The position numbers and the translations under genes are program-made. From Alphaproteobacteria bacterium (GTDB taxonomy: Bacteria; Pseudomonadota; Alphaproteobacteria; RF32; CAG-239), in assembly GCA_900767645.1 (NCBI GenBank), contig CAAFZY010000001.1, positions 1 through 6,448 of the forward strand: a DNA stretch of 6,448 nucleotides. The letters are read 5' to 3'. Shown here piece by piece: positions 6,242 through 6,448 of the stretch (position 1 is the first letter of the stretch; every line of letters begins with the position of its first letter). The notes beneath the pieces were generated by a model. That model was not told the origin of the DNA and searched no databases. It was given only the letters and a program-made list of their open reading frames with translations.

Positions 6242-6277
6242 AAAAATCCCCTTCATCACTCAATGAAGGGGATTTTT
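6242..6277 (+). terminator. Strong intrinsic terminator after the DUF805 gene
   Basis: A perfect 15-bp stem (6242-6256 with 6263-6277) with a 6-nt loop has an A5 foot and a T5 tail at its base. It begins 12 nt after the stop codon. The A and T tracts would also let it work on the minus strand. It shares the AATCCCCTT / AAGGGGATT core with the hairpin at 2556-2586. Confidence 0.92.
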
Positions 6278-6333
6278 GTATACAACTTATGCACAGCATG
6301 GACTCGTAAATATTGCAAAAAAAAACGCGAGCT

Positions 6334-6369
6334 AAAATCTTTTCAAAACCAACTTTTTGAGGAGATTTT
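6334..6369 (+). promoter_or_regulatory. fourU-like hairpin covering the ribosome binding site
   Basis: A continuous 15-pair stem (6334-6348 with 6355-6369; 13 Watson-Crick and two G-U pairs) closes a 6-nt loop (CCAACT). The 3' arm contains the whole GAGGAG ribosome binding site (6359-6364) of the gene starting at 6373. Within the stem, UUUU at 6340-6343 pairs with AGGA at 6360-6363, the defining geometry of fourU RNA thermometers such as that upstream of Salmonella agsA. No T-run follows, so it is not a terminator. Temperature or other translational control is inference; what is directly visible is the pairing and its overlap with the ribosome binding site. Confidence 0.6.
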
Positions 6370-6372
6370 CTG

Positions 6373-6448
6373 ATGTTTATCTTAAAAAATAATCCAAGCC
6401 TGCGGAGAATGAGGCTAATGCGACGGGATTTTGGAACGACTTGTACAC
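6373..6448 (+). CDS. Start of an unrecognised gene, cut by the window edge
   Basis: An open frame begins at ATG 6373 and continues for 25 codons to the right edge without a stop. GAGGAG at 6359-6364 lies 8 nt upstream, an excellent ribosome binding site, which is the main reason to call it. The visible N-terminus (MFILKNNPSLRRMRLMRRDF and five more residues) is basic, with five Arg between residues 11 and 18, and does not look like a signal peptide or any family I know. It lies 95 nt after a strong terminator, so it should have its own promoter. None is convincing: TAAATA at 6307-6312 could be a -10 but lacks a good -35. A run of nine A residues (6317-6325) precedes the hairpin. Confidence 0.5.
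   Translation, partial: MFILKNNPSLRRMRLMRRDFGTTCT

Noticed and set aside
6287..6295. TTATGCACA, a match to the relaxed DnaA-box consensus TTATNCACA
   Set aside because: It is a single site with no second box, no AT-rich unwinding region and no dnaA or dnaN nearby. One such match in a window this size is unremarkable.

Overview
The window reads as chromosomal DNA from an AT-leaning alphaproteobacterium, probably one of the uncultured gut-associated lineages known mainly from metagenomes. That placement is inference. It rests on the pilin N-terminus (GRSMVEMLGVLAIIGVLSVG), which I recall as recurrent in those genomes, on a palindromic element with a CTTGA core at the left edge, and on housekeeping genes of proteobacterial type. 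The conserved genes are intact and I see no integrase, transposase or CRISPR array.

Layout, left to right. A 90-bp inverted pair of palindromes (25-114) abuts a type IV pilin-like gene (+, 117-803). A bidirectional terminator separates that gene from a convergent ssb (-, 858-1328). A 191-bp intergenic region carries divergent promoters for ssb and for a soluble family 2 glycosyltransferase (+, 1520-2548). A second bidirectional terminator separates the glycosyltransferase from fabF (-, 2631-3893). Upstream of fabF, on the same strand, is acpP (-, 3982-4215), with a terminator-like hairpin between the two. A 269-bp AT-rich region then holds divergent promoters for acpP and for an L-lactate dehydrogenase gene (+, 4485-5411, own terminator). 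Next come a DUF805 membrane protein (+, 5532-6230) with promoter and terminator, and the first 25 codons of an unrecognised gene (+, from 6373) that runs off the right edge.

The genes do not form one pathway. acpP and fabF are a fatty-acid synthesis pair: the carrier protein holds the growing acyl chain and FabF extends it. Ldh would regenerate NAD+ from pyruvate during fermentation. Ssb serves replication and repair. The pilin-like protein, the glycosyltransferase and the DUF805 protein are probably envelope-related accessory functions. No gap longer than 300 bases lacks a gene.

The signal most worth checking is at 6334-6369. A 15-pair AU-rich hairpin buries the ribosome binding site of the last, partial gene, with four U residues facing AGGA, the geometry of fourU RNA thermometers. 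Second is the palindrome pair at 25-114: all six differences between its arms are compensatory, and its right arm appears to supply the pilin gene's ribosome binding site. Third is the hairpin plus T-run between acpP and fabF.
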